NCBI RefSeq assembly: GCF_024433635.1 | Contig: NZ_WNJZ01000015.1 | Coordinates: 1-62,223, forward strand | Source: Ruminococcus sp. zg-924 | GTDB lineage: Bacteria; Bacillota; Clostridia; Oscillospirales; Acutalibacteraceae | Direction: 5' to 3' | Length of the DNA: 62,223 bases | Shown here: piece by piece, positions 19,109 to 28,288 of the stretch | How the letters are laid out: every line of letters begins with the position of its first letter | How positions within the stretch are numbered: the first letter of the stretch is position 1 | The notes under the pieces: model-generated | The model's input: only the letters and a program-made list of their open reading frames with translations | Database searches by the model: none | Told to the model about the DNA's origin: nothing | Position numbers and translations under genes: made by a program

Positions 19109-19972
19109 ATGGATTACGTTATTCTTGACCTTGAGTGGAACGGTACATTCAGCCGCCGCAGAAAAAAGTATGTAAACGAAATTATAGATATTGGTGCAGT
19201 TAAGCTTGACGAGAGCCTAACCGTTGTTGATAGCTATTCAATGCTCATTACGCCGCAAATTGGCAAAAAGCTGAATAAATATGTGCAGGAGCTTACGCAC
19301 ATAAGCATTGACGAGCTTGAATCGGCACAGCACACTTTTACCCATGCACTCAGCAAATTCAGCGAGTTCGCCGAAAACAGCGTTATTCTTACATGGGGTA
19401 CTACCGATATATTAACGCTTATGAGCAATTGCGAATACTTTCTGCACAGCGAAAGACCTGAATTTTTGCAGTATTATATGGACTTGCAGGACTACTGCCA
19501 GAAGAGGCTTTCGCTGACAAATCCCGGCAAGCAGGCGGGACTTACCACTGTTGCTCAGCTGCTTGAAATAGAATTTAACGAAGAAGAAATGCACCGTGCA
19601 CTTGCTGACAGCGAGCTTTCGGCAAAATGCTTTGTGCACCTTTTTGATAAGAATGTGGCAGACAGCCTGACGTATAAATGCGACGACAGCTTTTACCGCA
19701 GAATCGCATTTAAAAATCACTACATAACCGATATTAATAATCCGCTTATTGATAGAAGCGAGCTTTACGCTCTCTGTCCCGAATGTGGAGAGAAAATGCA
19801 GATAAGGTCGCAGTGGCAGGGCAAAAACAGAGGCTTCAGAGCAAAGGCAATATGTCCGAAATGCAAGGTGCCAAGCCTTGCAACCGTTCGCTTTAAGAAA
19901 AAATTTGACGGCTTGGAGATAAAGCATTTTGTAATCCCGATTGAGGAAAAGCCGAAAGAAGACAGCAAATAA
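19109..19972 (+). CDS. DEDDh 3'-5' exonuclease with C-terminal zinc ribbon
   Basis: 287 aa. Residues ~3-180 form an RNase T/DnaQ-type exonuclease: DLEW supplies the first two metal ligands, TWGTTD lies in the middle, and the HRALADSELSAKCF motif gives the catalytic His and last Asp. The C-terminal third has paired cysteines (CPECGEKMQ ... CPKCKVPS), a zinc ribbon likely to contact nucleic acid. Relatives include KapD and the epsilon-like exonucleases; whether it acts on RNA or DNA cannot be told. Follows typA by 9 nt. Confidence 0.85.
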   Translation: MDYVILDLEWNGTFSRRRKKYVNEIIDIGAVKLDESLTVVDSYSMLITPQIGKKLNKYVQELTHISIDELESAQHTFTHALSKFSEFAENSVILTWGTTDILTLMSNCEYFLHSERPEFLQYYMDLQDYCQKRLSLTNPGKQAGLTTVAQLLEIEFNEEEMHRALADSELSAKCFVHLFDKNVADSLTYKCDDSFYRRIAFKNHYITDINNPLIDRSELYALCPECGEKMQIRSQWQGKNRGFRAKAICPKCKVPSLATVRFKKKFDGLEIKHFVIPIEEKPKEDSK

Positions 19973-20007
19973 AAATTTTATAAAATAAAAATGAGTGAGA
20001 ACGAAAA

Positions 20008-22350
20008 ATGGAAATTATTTTATCCGCAGTAATAACAGTAATGCTCTACGCCGCAGGAGTGTCGGCAATTCTTTTTGCACAGCCGCTTAGACAGCGGCTT
20101 TTCGCCTTTGCAGACACAGGAAAGCTGATAAGGCGAGCAGCAATTGTTTGCGGAGCAAACCTTGCAGTGGTTTTGCTCTGCGGTGCATTTGTGAAATTTT
20201 TAACCACAGCAGCCGTAACTGTGCCGATTTTCGTGTATGTTGTTTTTGCTGTTGCGTGTTTCTTTGGATTTGTACTCGGTGCTTTTGCTCAGAAATGCAC
20301 ATCAAAGCTGCTTAAGGCTTGCGCCTTGCTGTGCATTATTCCGTTCTTACTTGAAATATTTGTGTTTAACGCTAAGAGCGTTGACCTTGATAAAAGCAGA
20401 TATACGCCTTCACCGTCACAGTATCAGATATTAAGCACAGACACCGTACAGCAAAGCAACGGAAGCTTTGAGTTCAGCGGCGACGGCAGCATTTTAATTA
20501 ATGTTAACAGTGAGAATATTGGTGCGGCTCATCTGAACTTTTCAGGCTCAGACAATATGTTCAACTGTTCGTTGCTGATGGCAGATGAGAACAGCTCTAA
20601 GGTTAGAATAGCGGTCGGAGAGAAGAAAACCTCTGCTAAATATCAGCATACCGACTTTGTACTCAAGCCTTACGGCACTTTGTATTCCCTTACTATATCT
20701 TTAAGTGATATAAAAAATCCTGTCACGCTCACATCAGTTGAGCTTTCATCTGCCGTTCCGTTTGAGTTCTCGGCTTTGCGCTTTTTTGTGCTTATGGCTG
20801 TTGGAATAGTAGTTTATCTTATTTATCATTTCAAGCTCTATAAGACGGTATATGACCGCCGCAAAAGACTGCATAAGGTGGCTGTTGCATTTGCGCTGCT
20901 GTTGTGTCTTTTGTCAACACTGCTGTTCATTGCCCCGCATGAACAGCCGATAGCCTATACTCCGTCAAGCGTAGCTGGCAGCGACCATTATGTGCAGATG
21001 TTCGATGCGGTGATGAAAGGTCAGGCGAACCTTGATTTACCGGTTGATAATAAGCTTTTAACGCTTGAAAATCCTTATGACAGCTCAGTGCGAGCAGAAA
21101 GCGGCGTTAGTGCTTACTGGGACAGAGCTTTCTATAACGGGCAGTATTTTTCTTACTTCGGTATTGTGCCGGTTCTTACATTCTATATGCCATTTTATTT
21201 TGCAACAAGCAAGCTGCCGACAATGAATATGACAGCGTTCTTCTTTGCGGCTTTGGCAATAATTTTCCTGTTTGGTACGGTGCTGACCGTTGTTAAGCGC
21301 TTTGTCAAAAAGCCGAATATGCTCTTGCTTATTGCAGGACTTATTACAGCGGTGTTCAGCGGAGGAATATTCTATGCTCTCTACTTCTCAAACGTGTATT
21401 TTAACGCTGTTTTATCTGCGCTCAGCTTTTTGCTGCTGAGCTTGTGGACTGCTTTTGCGTCGTATGAAAATAAATCTGTGAAAAAACAGCTTGTTCTGCT
21501 ATTTATCAGCGGCTTAAGCTTTATTCTCTGCGTCGGCTGCCGTCCTACAATGGCTTTATGTGCGTTAATTCTTGCACCGGTGTTTATACATATCCTTTTG
21601 CGCCGTGATTACAGTTTAAAGCGTAAAATAGTTTGCGCAGGTGTTTTCCTTGCGCCTGTTATAATCGGCGCAGCTGCGCTGATGTGGTATAACTATATCA
21701 GATTCGGCTCGCTGTTTGAGTTCGGCGCAACCTATCAGCTTACAGTAAACGATATTCACGCTAACAAAGTAAGTATTTTAGAACTGCCATCGGCAATTAT
21801 CAATTATTTCTTGCGTCCAATGGATTTCATATCGCAGTTTCCGCACATTGAAATGTCTAATATTCCGATTGCTAATCAAGGACATTATGTGTACAACAAG
21901 ATGGCTCTTGGCATTATCAGTTTCCCGTCTATTGTATTGGGACTTGTCCTTTTGCCGCTTGTAATGAAAAATCACATCAAAGGAGCCAAAAGGCTCAAAA
22001 GCCATAACAGGGTTAAGTTTTCAACATATTTGATTATAGCGGTTTTGAGTGTGGTTATAATATGGCTTGACTACTGTATGGCAGGCGTTACCTTCAGATA
22101 TTTGCTCGATATTTTGCCAAGCCTTTCGATTTTGGCAATTCTTGTATTTCTGGAGTGCAACAGCAATTTTGCAACAACACCATCGCTCCAAAATAAGAGC
22201 ACGCTTTTGTGTTGCATTTCAATGGCTGCGAGCATTGTGCTGGTGGCGCTTCAGCTTCTTTCCTTCGGTGAGATTGAAGTCGGCAGTTTGTTCAAGCGCT
22301 TTCCGAATATTTTGTTTGAGGCACAGCGCCTTGTTGAGTTTTGGTGTTAA
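20008..22350 (+). CDS. Large polytopic membrane protein, possible GT-C type glycosyltransferase
   Basis: 780 aa with roughly a dozen hydrophobic segments: four at the N-terminus, a soluble extracellular part at ~130-250, then the rest from ~260 to the end. The loop after the fifth or sixth segment (YWDRAFYNGQYFSYFGIVPVLTFY region, with an acidic SDHYVQMFDAV before it) resembles the large first loop of lipid-linked-sugar glycosyltransferases, but I see no decisive catalytic signature. Weak ribosome-binding site (GAGTGAG). Starts 35 nt after the exonuclease gene, and is followed by the SRP RNA promoter. Function is unassigned. Confidence 0.7.
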   Translation: MEIILSAVITVMLYAAGVSAILFAQPLRQRLFAFADTGKLIRRAAIVCGANLAVVLLCGAFVKFLTTAAVTVPIFVYVVFAVACFFGFVLGAFAQKCTSKLLKACALLCIIPFLLEIFVFNAKSVDLDKSRYTPSPSQYQILSTDTVQQSNGSFEFSGDGSILINVNSENIGAAHLNFSGSDNMFNCSLLMADENSSKVRIAVGEKKTSAKYQHTDFVLKPYGTLYSLTISLSDIKNPVTLTSVELSSAVPFEFSALRFFVLMAVGIVVYLIYHFKLYKTVYDRRKRLHKVAVAFALLLCLLSTLLFIAPHEQPIAYTPSSVAGSDHYVQMFDAVMKGQANLDLPVDNKLLTLENPYDSSVRAESGVSAYWDRAFYNGQYFSYFGIVPVLTFYMPFYFATSKLPTMNMTAFFFAALAIIFLFGTVLTVVKRFVKKPNMLLLIAGLITAVFSGGIFYALYFSNVYFNAVLSALSFLLLSLWTAFASYENKSVKKQLVLLFISGLSFILCVGCRPTMALCALILAPVFIHILLRRDYSLKRKIVCAGVFLAPVIIGAAALMWYNYIRFGSLFEFGATYQLTVNDIHANKVSILELPSAIINYFLRPMDFISQFPHIEMSNIPIANQGHYVYNKMALGIISFPSIVLGLVLLPLVMKNHIKGAKRLKSHNRVKFSTYLIIAVLSVVIIWLDYCMAGVTFRYLLDILPSLSILAILVFLECNSNFATTPSLQNKSTLLCCISMAASIVLVALQLLSFGEIEVGSLFKRFPNILFEAQRLVEFWC

Positions 22351-22362
22351 TGCAAAAAGCTC

Positions 22363-22391
22363 TTGACTTAGCCACATAAATTATGTATAAT
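22363..22391 (+). promoter_or_regulatory. Promoter of the SRP RNA (and dnaX)
   Basis: TTGACT (22363-22368) and TATAAT (22386-22391), 17-nt spacing, the strongest promoter-like sequence in this part of the window. It lies about 60 nt upstream of the SRP RNA and 219 nt before dnaX. Confidence 0.75.
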
Positions 22392-22452
22392 AATTCCGTT
22401 GACGAATTTGCGTCATTAAAGCAAGTCAGAATTCATTTTCGTTGTAATATGC

Positions 22453-22551
22453 GAGCGGCAGGCCCTGTGCGATTGGATGCCGTGAACCATGTCAGGCGGG
22501 GAACCGAGCAGCATTAAGCGGATGTTCCGATGCGATACAGTAAGTCTGTCG
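22453..22551 (+). ncRNA. ffs: Signal recognition particle RNA, small bacterial type
   Basis: The universal SRP RNA apical domain is present: GTCAGG (22491-22496), CGG, the GGAA tetraloop (22500-22503), CCG, and AGCAGC (22507-22512). Flanking strands (GTGAACCAT before; ATTAAGCGG after) are the standard asymmetric-loop surroundings, and CTGT/ACAG pairing closes the helix further out. The closing CGG/CCG base pairs replace the more common TCC/GGA by covariation. Location just upstream of dnaX matches many Firmicutes. End points are approximate. Confidence 0.9.
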
Positions 22552-22609
22552 TTCACATATTATAATGATAAGTGGGTTTTGGCTTGTTTTTTTATTTTGG
22601 AGGTGCCCT

Positions 22610-24262
22610 ATGTATCAGGTTTTATATCGTAAATGGCGGCCACAGTATTTTAAGGATGTTGTCGGGCAGGAGCATATAACAACTGCCCTTAAAAACGAGC
22701 TTGTGTCACAAAGAATCAACCACGCTTATCTTTTCACGGGTTGTAGAGGCACCGGAAAGACCACCTGTGCCAAAATTCTGGCGAAGGCAGTGAATTGTCT
22801 TAATTCTCAAAACGGCGACCCTTGCGGACAATGCGAAAATTGCCGTGATTTTGCCGAGGGAAAGCTCTATGACGTTGTGGAAATTGACGCTGCAAGCAAC
22901 ACCGGCGTTGACAATATAAGAACCATAATAGAGGAGGCAATGCAGCTTCCGTCAAACCCAAATGTAAAATACAGGGTATATATAATAGACGAGGTTCATA
23001 TGCTCTCCGGCGGTGCGTTTAATGCGTTGCTTAAAACACTTGAAGAGCCGCCTGCACACGTGCTTTTTATACTTGCCACAACCGAGGTCCACAAGCTGCC
23101 TGCAACTATTCTGTCACGCTGTCAGCGGTTCGATTTTCACAGAATATCGCCTGAGAATATGTCACAGCGCCTTTGCTATATTGCACAGCAGGAGGGAGCA
23201 AGCCTCAGCGTTGACGCAGCACTTTTGATTGCGAGCGTAGCAGACGGTGCATTTCGTGACGCTCTGTCTATTCTCGACAGGTGCATCGGCACTTCCCTTG
23301 AAATTACTGAGCAGGTAGTCAGAGAGGTGTCCGGACTTGCAAACAGGGATTATCTTTTCTCACTTGGCAATTCGCTCAAGGAACGTGAATGTGCCGAGGC
23401 GCTTATAACAATAGACAAGCTTTACAAGGACTCAAAGGATATGGCTCAGCTTTGCCGTGAGCTTATCTCATATTTCAGAAATTTAATGCTCATTAAAACG
23501 CTCAAGGAGCCGAGAGAGCTGCTTGTTATGTCAAACGAGGAATATTCGCAGTCACAACAGCAGGCAAGATATATTTCTTTAGGGGAAATTATTTATGCAA
23601 TGGACGTCCTGCAAATTGCCTGCGACAGAATGTCAAGGGGCAACAACAGCAGAACAGAGCTTGAAATGGCACTGATTAAAATTTGCTCCCCCGAAATGTC
23701 GCAGGATTTGCAGTCAATTTTAGACCGTCTTTCATCACTTGAACGCAAGCTTAGAAACGGCGTAACCGTAACAGCCGAAAGCAAGCCTACCACAACTGAA
23801 CAGCCGATTGAAAATTATACAGTTCCTGAGAGTGTGCCTTCTGATACGCAACAGCAGTCAAAGCCGATTGTAACCAATCCTACACAGGAGAGGGCGAGGG
23901 TACACAGCAGCGCAAGCTTAGAGGAAATTATGAAAAGCTGTGTTCCAATGCTGCAGTGGCAAGAGGTGCTTGATGTTGTGAAAAAGGAGTCGAGATCGGT
24001 TGCAACCGCCTTTGCCAAGACAAACGCATATACAAGCGGCGATTATCTGCTGATTGAATCGGACAGCGAGCTGCCGTTTTCTATGCTTAAAAGCCAGCAT
24101 CAGCGTGAGGCTATGCGCAGCGCAATTAAAGAGGTTACGGGCAGGGTGTATAAGCTTGGACCTTATAAGCCGACAGGCGACAAGGCAAAGGAAAAGACAG
24201 ACCCACTCAAGAGCCTTGCTGAAAAGCTTGAAAGCGGCGGCGTTGAGGTGACAACAGAATAA
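22610..24262 (+). CDS. dnaX: DNA polymerase III subunits gamma/tau
   Basis: Clamp-loader ATPase, 550 aa. Starts MYQVLYRKWRPQYFKDVVGQ; Walker A is GCRGTGKTT (~45), the zinc module C-x8-CGQCENC follows, Walker B is YIIDEVHML, and the sensor region ILATTEVHKLP is intact. Residues ~390-450 are a low-complexity Gln/Thr linker and the C-terminal ~100 residues are a tau-specific domain. The ATG at 22610 follows TTTGGAGGTG; the open frame extends 15 codons further up without similarity. recR and the YbaB gene, often next in Firmicutes, are absent; a terminator follows. Confidence 0.96.
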   Translation: MYQVLYRKWRPQYFKDVVGQEHITTALKNELVSQRINHAYLFTGCRGTGKTTCAKILAKAVNCLNSQNGDPCGQCENCRDFAEGKLYDVVEIDAASNTGVDNIRTIIEEAMQLPSNPNVKYRVYIIDEVHMLSGGAFNALLKTLEEPPAHVLFILATTEVHKLPATILSRCQRFDFHRISPENMSQRLCYIAQQEGASLSVDAALLIASVADGAFRDALSILDRCIGTSLEITEQVVREVSGLANRDYLFSLGNSLKERECAEALITIDKLYKDSKDMAQLCRELISYFRNLMLIKTLKEPRELLVMSNEEYSQSQQQARYISLGEIIYAMDVLQIACDRMSRGNNSRTELEMALIKICSPEMSQDLQSILDRLSSLERKLRNGVTVTAESKPTTTEQPIENYTVPESVPSDTQQQSKPIVTNPTQERARVHSSASLEEIMKSCVPMLQWQEVLDVVKKESRSVATAFAKTNAYTSGDYLLIESDSELPFSMLKSQHQREAMRSAIKEVTGRVYKLGPYKPTGDKAKEKTDPLKSLAEKLESGGVEVTTE

Positions 24263-24268
24263 ACAAAA

Positions 24269-24301
24269 ACCGTCCTGAATGAAGTACATTCTCAGGACGG
24301 T
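24269..24301 (+). terminator. Terminator after dnaX
   Basis: ACCGTCCTGA (24269-24278) pairs perfectly with TCAGGACGGT (24292-24301), followed by AATTTTTAAT. Lies between convergent dnaX and the aminotransferase gene and probably serves both. Confidence 0.8.
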
Positions 24302-24319
24302 AATTTTTAATCTATTTTG

Positions 24320-25519
24320 CTAAATCAGGCTCTTAACCGAATTTGCCACAAGCATAACGTCTTCGTCCGTCAGCAATGTGTGAAGCGGAAGAGTTATCTC
24401 GTTTTCATACTGATGGTAAGCGTTCGGGAAGTCTTTTATGTCAAAGCCGAGGTTCTTATAGGCACTTAACAGCGGCAGAGGCTTATAATGCACATTTGTT
24501 GTTATGTGTTGTTCGGCAAGCTTTGTGATAAGTGCGTTTCTCTTTTCGGTATTATATCCGGGGATTCTCAGCAGATACAAATGACCGCTTGAACGGAAGT
24601 CTTTGCCTGAGTGTATCATCGGCTTAAGGCCCATCGGCAGAAAAACATCGTTATACATTTTGATAATTTCGTGACGGCGGTTAAGCATTTTATCGTAGCG
24701 TTCAAGCTGTTTTACTCCGATAGCCGCCAAAACATCGGGCATATTGCACTTGTAAGCAGGATAGATAATGTCATACTCCCAAGCGCCGAGCTGCATTTTT
24801 GAGAAAGCGTCTTTTGTTTGTCCGTGCAGTGAATAAACCCTGAACATACGCTCCAGCTCGTCATTGTCGATGCCGTCAATATTTTGCCAGGTTACAGAGC
24901 CGCCCTCAGCTGTGGTAAGATTTTTTACAGCGTGGAATGAAAATGCGGTGAAGTCGGCAAGTCTGCCGCTCGGTATGTTATACCTTGTTGCGCCAAGTCC
25001 GTGTGCAGAGTCTGATAAAATAACTACTCTGCCGAATGCCTTTTGTAGTGGGTTAGCATCATTCGGCTTGTAAATTGACCGTTTGCTCTCAATTATTTCC
25101 ATAATACGCCTTTGGTCGCATACCTTACCGCCGATATTTACGGGGATAATAGCCTTTGTTCGCTCGTTAATAAGCCCCTCAAGGCTGTCGCAGTCAATTA
25201 AAAATGAATCAGGCGCAGTGTCGGCAAGCACAAGCTTTGCGCCAACGTGCTTAACAACAGATGCTGATGCAGTGTAGGTGTAAGCAGTGGTGATAACCTC
25301 GTCACCCTCGCCAATGCCAAGCATACGCAGAGTAAGCTCCATTGCCGCTGTCCAGGAGTTAAAGCAAACAGTGTGGTCTGTGCCGACATATTCGCTTACC
25401 TTTTTTTCAAGTGTTTTAGCTTCCATTCCTGTGGTTATCCAGCCGGATTTTAAAACCCTGACAACCTCGTTTATTTCCTCGTCTGTTATATCGGGAGGAG
25501 AAAAGGGAATAGCTTTCAT
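24320..25519 (-). CDS. DegT/DnrJ/EryC1/StrS family PLP-dependent aminotransferase
   Basis: 399-aa sugar-type aminotransferase: transfers an amino group from glutamate to a nucleotide-linked keto-sugar for a cell-surface glycan. The PLP lysine is in the FSFHAVKNLTTAEGG motif, preceded by the SDSAHGLGAT phosphate-binding stretch; the N-terminus (PFSPPDITDEEINEVVRVLKSGWIT) is typical. ATG at 25519 follows GAGG with 8-nt spacing; the in-frame GTG at 25537 lies upstream of that site. No other sugar-nucleotide genes are adjacent, so the substrate is not inferable. Confidence 0.93.
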   Translation of the reverse strand: MKAIPFSPPDITDEEINEVVRVLKSGWITTGMEAKTLEKKVSEYVGTDHTVCFNSWTAAMELTLRMLGIGEGDEVITTAYTYTASASVVKHVGAKLVLADTAPDSFLIDCDSLEGLINERTKAIIPVNIGGKVCDQRRIMEIIESKRSIYKPNDANPLQKAFGRVVILSDSAHGLGATRYNIPSGRLADFTAFSFHAVKNLTTAEGGSVTWQNIDGIDNDELERMFRVYSLHGQTKDAFSKMQLGAWEYDIIYPAYKCNMPDVLAAIGVKQLERYDKMLNRRHEIIKMYNDVFLPMGLKPMIHSGKDFRSSGHLYLLRIPGYNTEKRNALITKLAEQHITTNVHYKPLPLLSAYKNLGFDIKDFPNAYHQYENEITLPLHTLLTDEDVMLVANSVKSLI

Positions 25520-25653
25520 TTTATTTTCCTCTTTCACTCATATAGATTTGCTTTATTTTTAGTTTAGCATTACAATAAGCGTACAAAACATTTACAGTAA
25601 TTTTACCATTACCGCATATAAAAGTCAATTATCGCAGATTTAAGGAGTAAAAA

Positions 25654-26556
25654 ATGCATTATTATTCTCTTAACGAATATTTACGCAGCCGCTTTGGCGA
25701 GCCTGTTTATAAATTGAGCCTCAATGGCGGTATGACCTGCCCAAACCGTGACGGCACTCTCGGTACAAGGGGTTGTATTTTTTGCAGCAGCGGCGGCTCA
25801 GGTGAATTTGCCGCAAGCGCAGATTTAGATATAAATTCTCAAATTGACAGTGCTAAAAGCCTTGTAATAGGCAAGACAAAGGCTGAAAAATTTATTGCAT
25901 ATTTTCAGCCGTTTACGAACACTTACGCCGAGGTAAGTTATCTTGAAAAGCTTTTTATGCAGGCAATTCAGCGTGACGATATTTGTGCGCTATCAATCGC
26001 AACAAGACCTGACTGCCTTGAAAATGATAAAATACAGCTGCTTAGCCGGCTTAATAAAATCAAGCCTGTCTTTGTTGAGCTTGGCTTGCAGACTATCCAC
26101 AGCCGCACTGCTCACTATATCCGCCGAGGATATGAGCTTTGCGTTTTTGATAAAGCTGTGAGCAACTTAAAAGCAATCGGTGTAAATGTTGTAGTTCACC
26201 TTATTTTGGGCTTACCCGGAGAGAGCAGGGAGGATATGCTTAAAAGCGTTTCCTATGTCGCACACAGCGGAGCAGACGGAATAAAGCTACAGCTTCTGCA
26301 CCTGCTTAAGGGTACAGACCTTGCCTCTGACTATGAGAAAAAACCTTTTCACATTTTGTCGCTTGACGAGTATGCAGAGCTTATCTGTGAATGTATTGAG
26401 CTTTTGCCGAAAGATATGGTTGTTCACAGAATAACAGGCGACGGTGACAAAAAGCTGCTTATCGAGCCGAAATGGAGCGGCAACAAAAGACTTGTACTGA
26501 ACACAATAAATAAAGCTTTGCGAGAGCGAAATGTTGAGCAGGGAAGTCGCTTTTAG
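25654..26556 (+). CDS. TIGR01212-type radical SAM protein (YhcC/YtqA family)
   Basis: 300 aa. The radical SAM cysteines lie in the unusual spaced motif CPNRDGTLGTRGCIFCS (residues ~27-43) that marks this family, followed by an iron-sulfur/SAM barrel with the LGLQT and HLILGLPGE strands. Members act on tRNA or related substrates, but the reaction of the bacterial group is not firmly established. TAAGGAG precedes the ATG. Converges on the MATE gene with a 4-nt overlap of the two 3' ends. Confidence 0.9.
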   Translation: MHYYSLNEYLRSRFGEPVYKLSLNGGMTCPNRDGTLGTRGCIFCSSGGSGEFAASADLDINSQIDSAKSLVIGKTKAEKFIAYFQPFTNTYAEVSYLEKLFMQAIQRDDICALSIATRPDCLENDKIQLLSRLNKIKPVFVELGLQTIHSRTAHYIRRGYELCVFDKAVSNLKAIGVNVVVHLILGLPGESREDMLKSVSYVAHSGADGIKLQLLHLLKGTDLASDYEKKPFHILSLDEYAELICECIELLPKDMVVHRITGDGDKKLLIEPKWSGNKRLVLNTINKALRERNVEQGSRF

Positions 26557-27827
26557 ATATTGCTTTTCTTTAACAACACAACTGCCAGCAGGCATACTAT
26601 AAACTCTGAAACTGCGACAGACAGCCAAACTCCGTTTAAGCCAAAAAGATACGCCATCAAAAATGCCGTCGGAATTATAAGCGCTACTCCTCGTAGTATT
26701 GAGATAATAAACCCGTTTCTCGGTCTGTCGATTGATGAAAAATAGGAGGCACACATTACGTTTATGCCTGAGAAGAATATCGAGATAAAATACAGCCTCA
26801 TACCGACTGAGGCAATGTCTAAAAGCTGCTTATTGTTTGCGTTGTCAAATATTTTTGCAATAGGCTCGCTGAAAGCAAAGGTAACTAAATATACAGCGGC
26901 AGAAAATACAACCGCAGTTATTATGCCGTATTTTAAAATTTTCTTGGCGTCGCTGAGCCTTCCCTCGCCGTAGCTGCGGCTTATTATCGGCTGAGAACCT
27001 TGCGCAATTCCGGTGAAAATAGAATTTACAACGATCGCAATATTCGCAATAACGCCGTATGCGGCTACTCCGATATTGCCCTCTATATTCAAAATTATCA
27101 TATTGAAAATCAATATCACAATGCCGCTTGACAGCTCGGTAATAAGTGCCGATATGCCGAGGGTAACAATGTCCTTGACGGCTTTGAAGGTGAGAAAGCA
27201 TTTCTTGAATTTAACTGAGTTATTCTTTTTAAAGAAGTGAATTGAGAGTACGCACAGGCTGATAAGCGGTGAAAAGCCTGTTGCTATTGCCGCACCGACA
27301 ATGCCCAAGCCAAGCGGAAAAACAAAAATATAGTCGAACACTATGTTTGCAAATGTGCCGCACAGCATTGCAATCATAGAGAGCTTTGGGTCGCTGTCGT
27401 TCCTTACAAAGCAGTTGATAATATTGTTCATAATAAACATAGGCGCAAACAGCAGGATAATTTGAAGGTATGCTCTTGTTGGCTCAAAAACTTCACCCTC
27501 AGCGCCTATAACCGAGCTGATTTGTCCTGACAGGGTAAGACCGCAGATGAAATAAACGGCGGATACGATTGCCCCGAAAAAAATCGAGCGAGTGAAAATA
27601 GTATCCGATTTTGAAATTGAAAATCTTGTCGCACCACCCATACCAATCATAAGCCCTGTGCCTATTACCAAGCTGAATATCGGAATAGCAAGGTTCAGCG
27701 CAGTAAGTCCGTTTGCACCGGTACCCTGTGCAACAAAGAACGTATCGGCAAGGACATACAGCGAAAGTCCCATCATACTTAAAATATTGAGCGAGATATA
27801 TTTTGTAAAGCTTCGTTTAATGCTCAT
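26553..27827 (-). CDS. MATE family efflux transporter
   Basis: 424-aa protein with twelve predicted membrane segments in two repeats of six; the two TFFVAQGTGANGLTALNLAIP-like starts and internal NIVFDYIFVFPLGLGIVGAAIATG stretch are family hallmarks. It would export cationic or other small compounds by Na+ or H+ antiport. ATG at 27827 follows GGAGGGTAAT; the frame begins 7 codons earlier. Convergent with the radical SAM gene, divergent from csoR. Substrate unknown. Confidence 0.93.
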   Translation of the reverse strand: MSIKRSFTKYISLNILSMMGLSLYVLADTFFVAQGTGANGLTALNLAIPIFSLVIGTGLMIGMGGATRFSISKSDTIFTRSIFFGAIVSAVYFICGLTLSGQISSVIGAEGEVFEPTRAYLQIILLFAPMFIMNNIINCFVRNDSDPKLSMIAMLCGTFANIVFDYIFVFPLGLGIVGAAIATGFSPLISLCVLSIHFFKKNNSVKFKKCFLTFKAVKDIVTLGISALITELSSGIVILIFNMIILNIEGNIGVAAYGVIANIAIVVNSIFTGIAQGSQPIISRSYGEGRLSDAKKILKYGIITAVVFSAAVYLVTFAFSEPIAKIFDNANNKQLLDIASVGMRLYFISIFFSGINVMCASYFSSIDRPRNGFIISILRGVALIIPTAFLMAYLFGLNGVWLSVAVSEFIVCLLAVVLLKKSNI

Positions 27828-27904
27828 ATTACCCTCCGAGAATATCACATAACATATACAGCTATTATACCAAATTAAGACAAAAAATCAAACTCAGATT
27901 TTTC

Positions 27905-27933
27905 TTGACAAATACCCTATGGGGGTATATCAT
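27905..27933 (+). promoter_or_regulatory. CsoR-regulated promoter of csoR-copA
   Basis: TTGACA (27905-27910) and TATCAT (27928-27933) at 17-nt spacing enclose ATACCC-TATG-GGGGTAT (27912-27928), the G/C-rich palindrome bound by CsoR-type copper repressors. The operator fills the spacer, so bound repressor would block RNA polymerase. Confidence 0.88.
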
Positions 27934-27972
27934 AAGTGTATGAAATACGAATGAAAAGAGAGAATACTCTAT

Positions 27973-28278
27973 ATGAAGGAAAAATGCAGCTGTGAATGTC
28001 ACAAAACGAAGGAACGCTCTGAGGAAGAGTATAAAAAGCTTATAAACCGTTTAAACCGAATTGAGGGGCAGATAAGAGGAATAAAGGGTATGGTAGAGAA
28101 AAATGCCTACTGCACAGATATTCTTATTCAGGTGTCGGCAGTAAGCGCCGCTCTAAATGCCTTTAACCGTGAGCTATTATCAAACCACATCAAAACCTGC
28201 GTGGCAACCGATATTCGCAGCGGCAAGGACGAAACTATTGACGAGCTTGTTATGACTCTTCAAAAGCTGATGAAATAG
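27973..28278 (+). CDS. csoR: Copper-sensing transcriptional repressor CsoR
   Basis: 101-aa all-helical metalloregulator that leaves DNA when Cu(I) binds. The Cu ligands of the family are visible: Cys in AYCTDILIQ (~47) and His plus Cys in SNHIKTC (~71-75). The core LINRLNRIEGQIRGIKGM is standard. The extra N-terminus is Cys/His-rich (MKEKCSCECH), which may bind additional metal. It is the first gene of an operon with copA (10-nt gap) and controls its own promoter through the operator at 27912-27928. Confidence 0.93.
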   Translation: MKEKCSCECHKTKERSEEEYKKLINRLNRIEGQIRGIKGMVEKNAYCTDILIQVSAVSAALNAFNRELLSNHIKTCVATDIRSGKDETIDELVMTLQKLMK

Positions 28279-28288
28279 GGGTGAGATT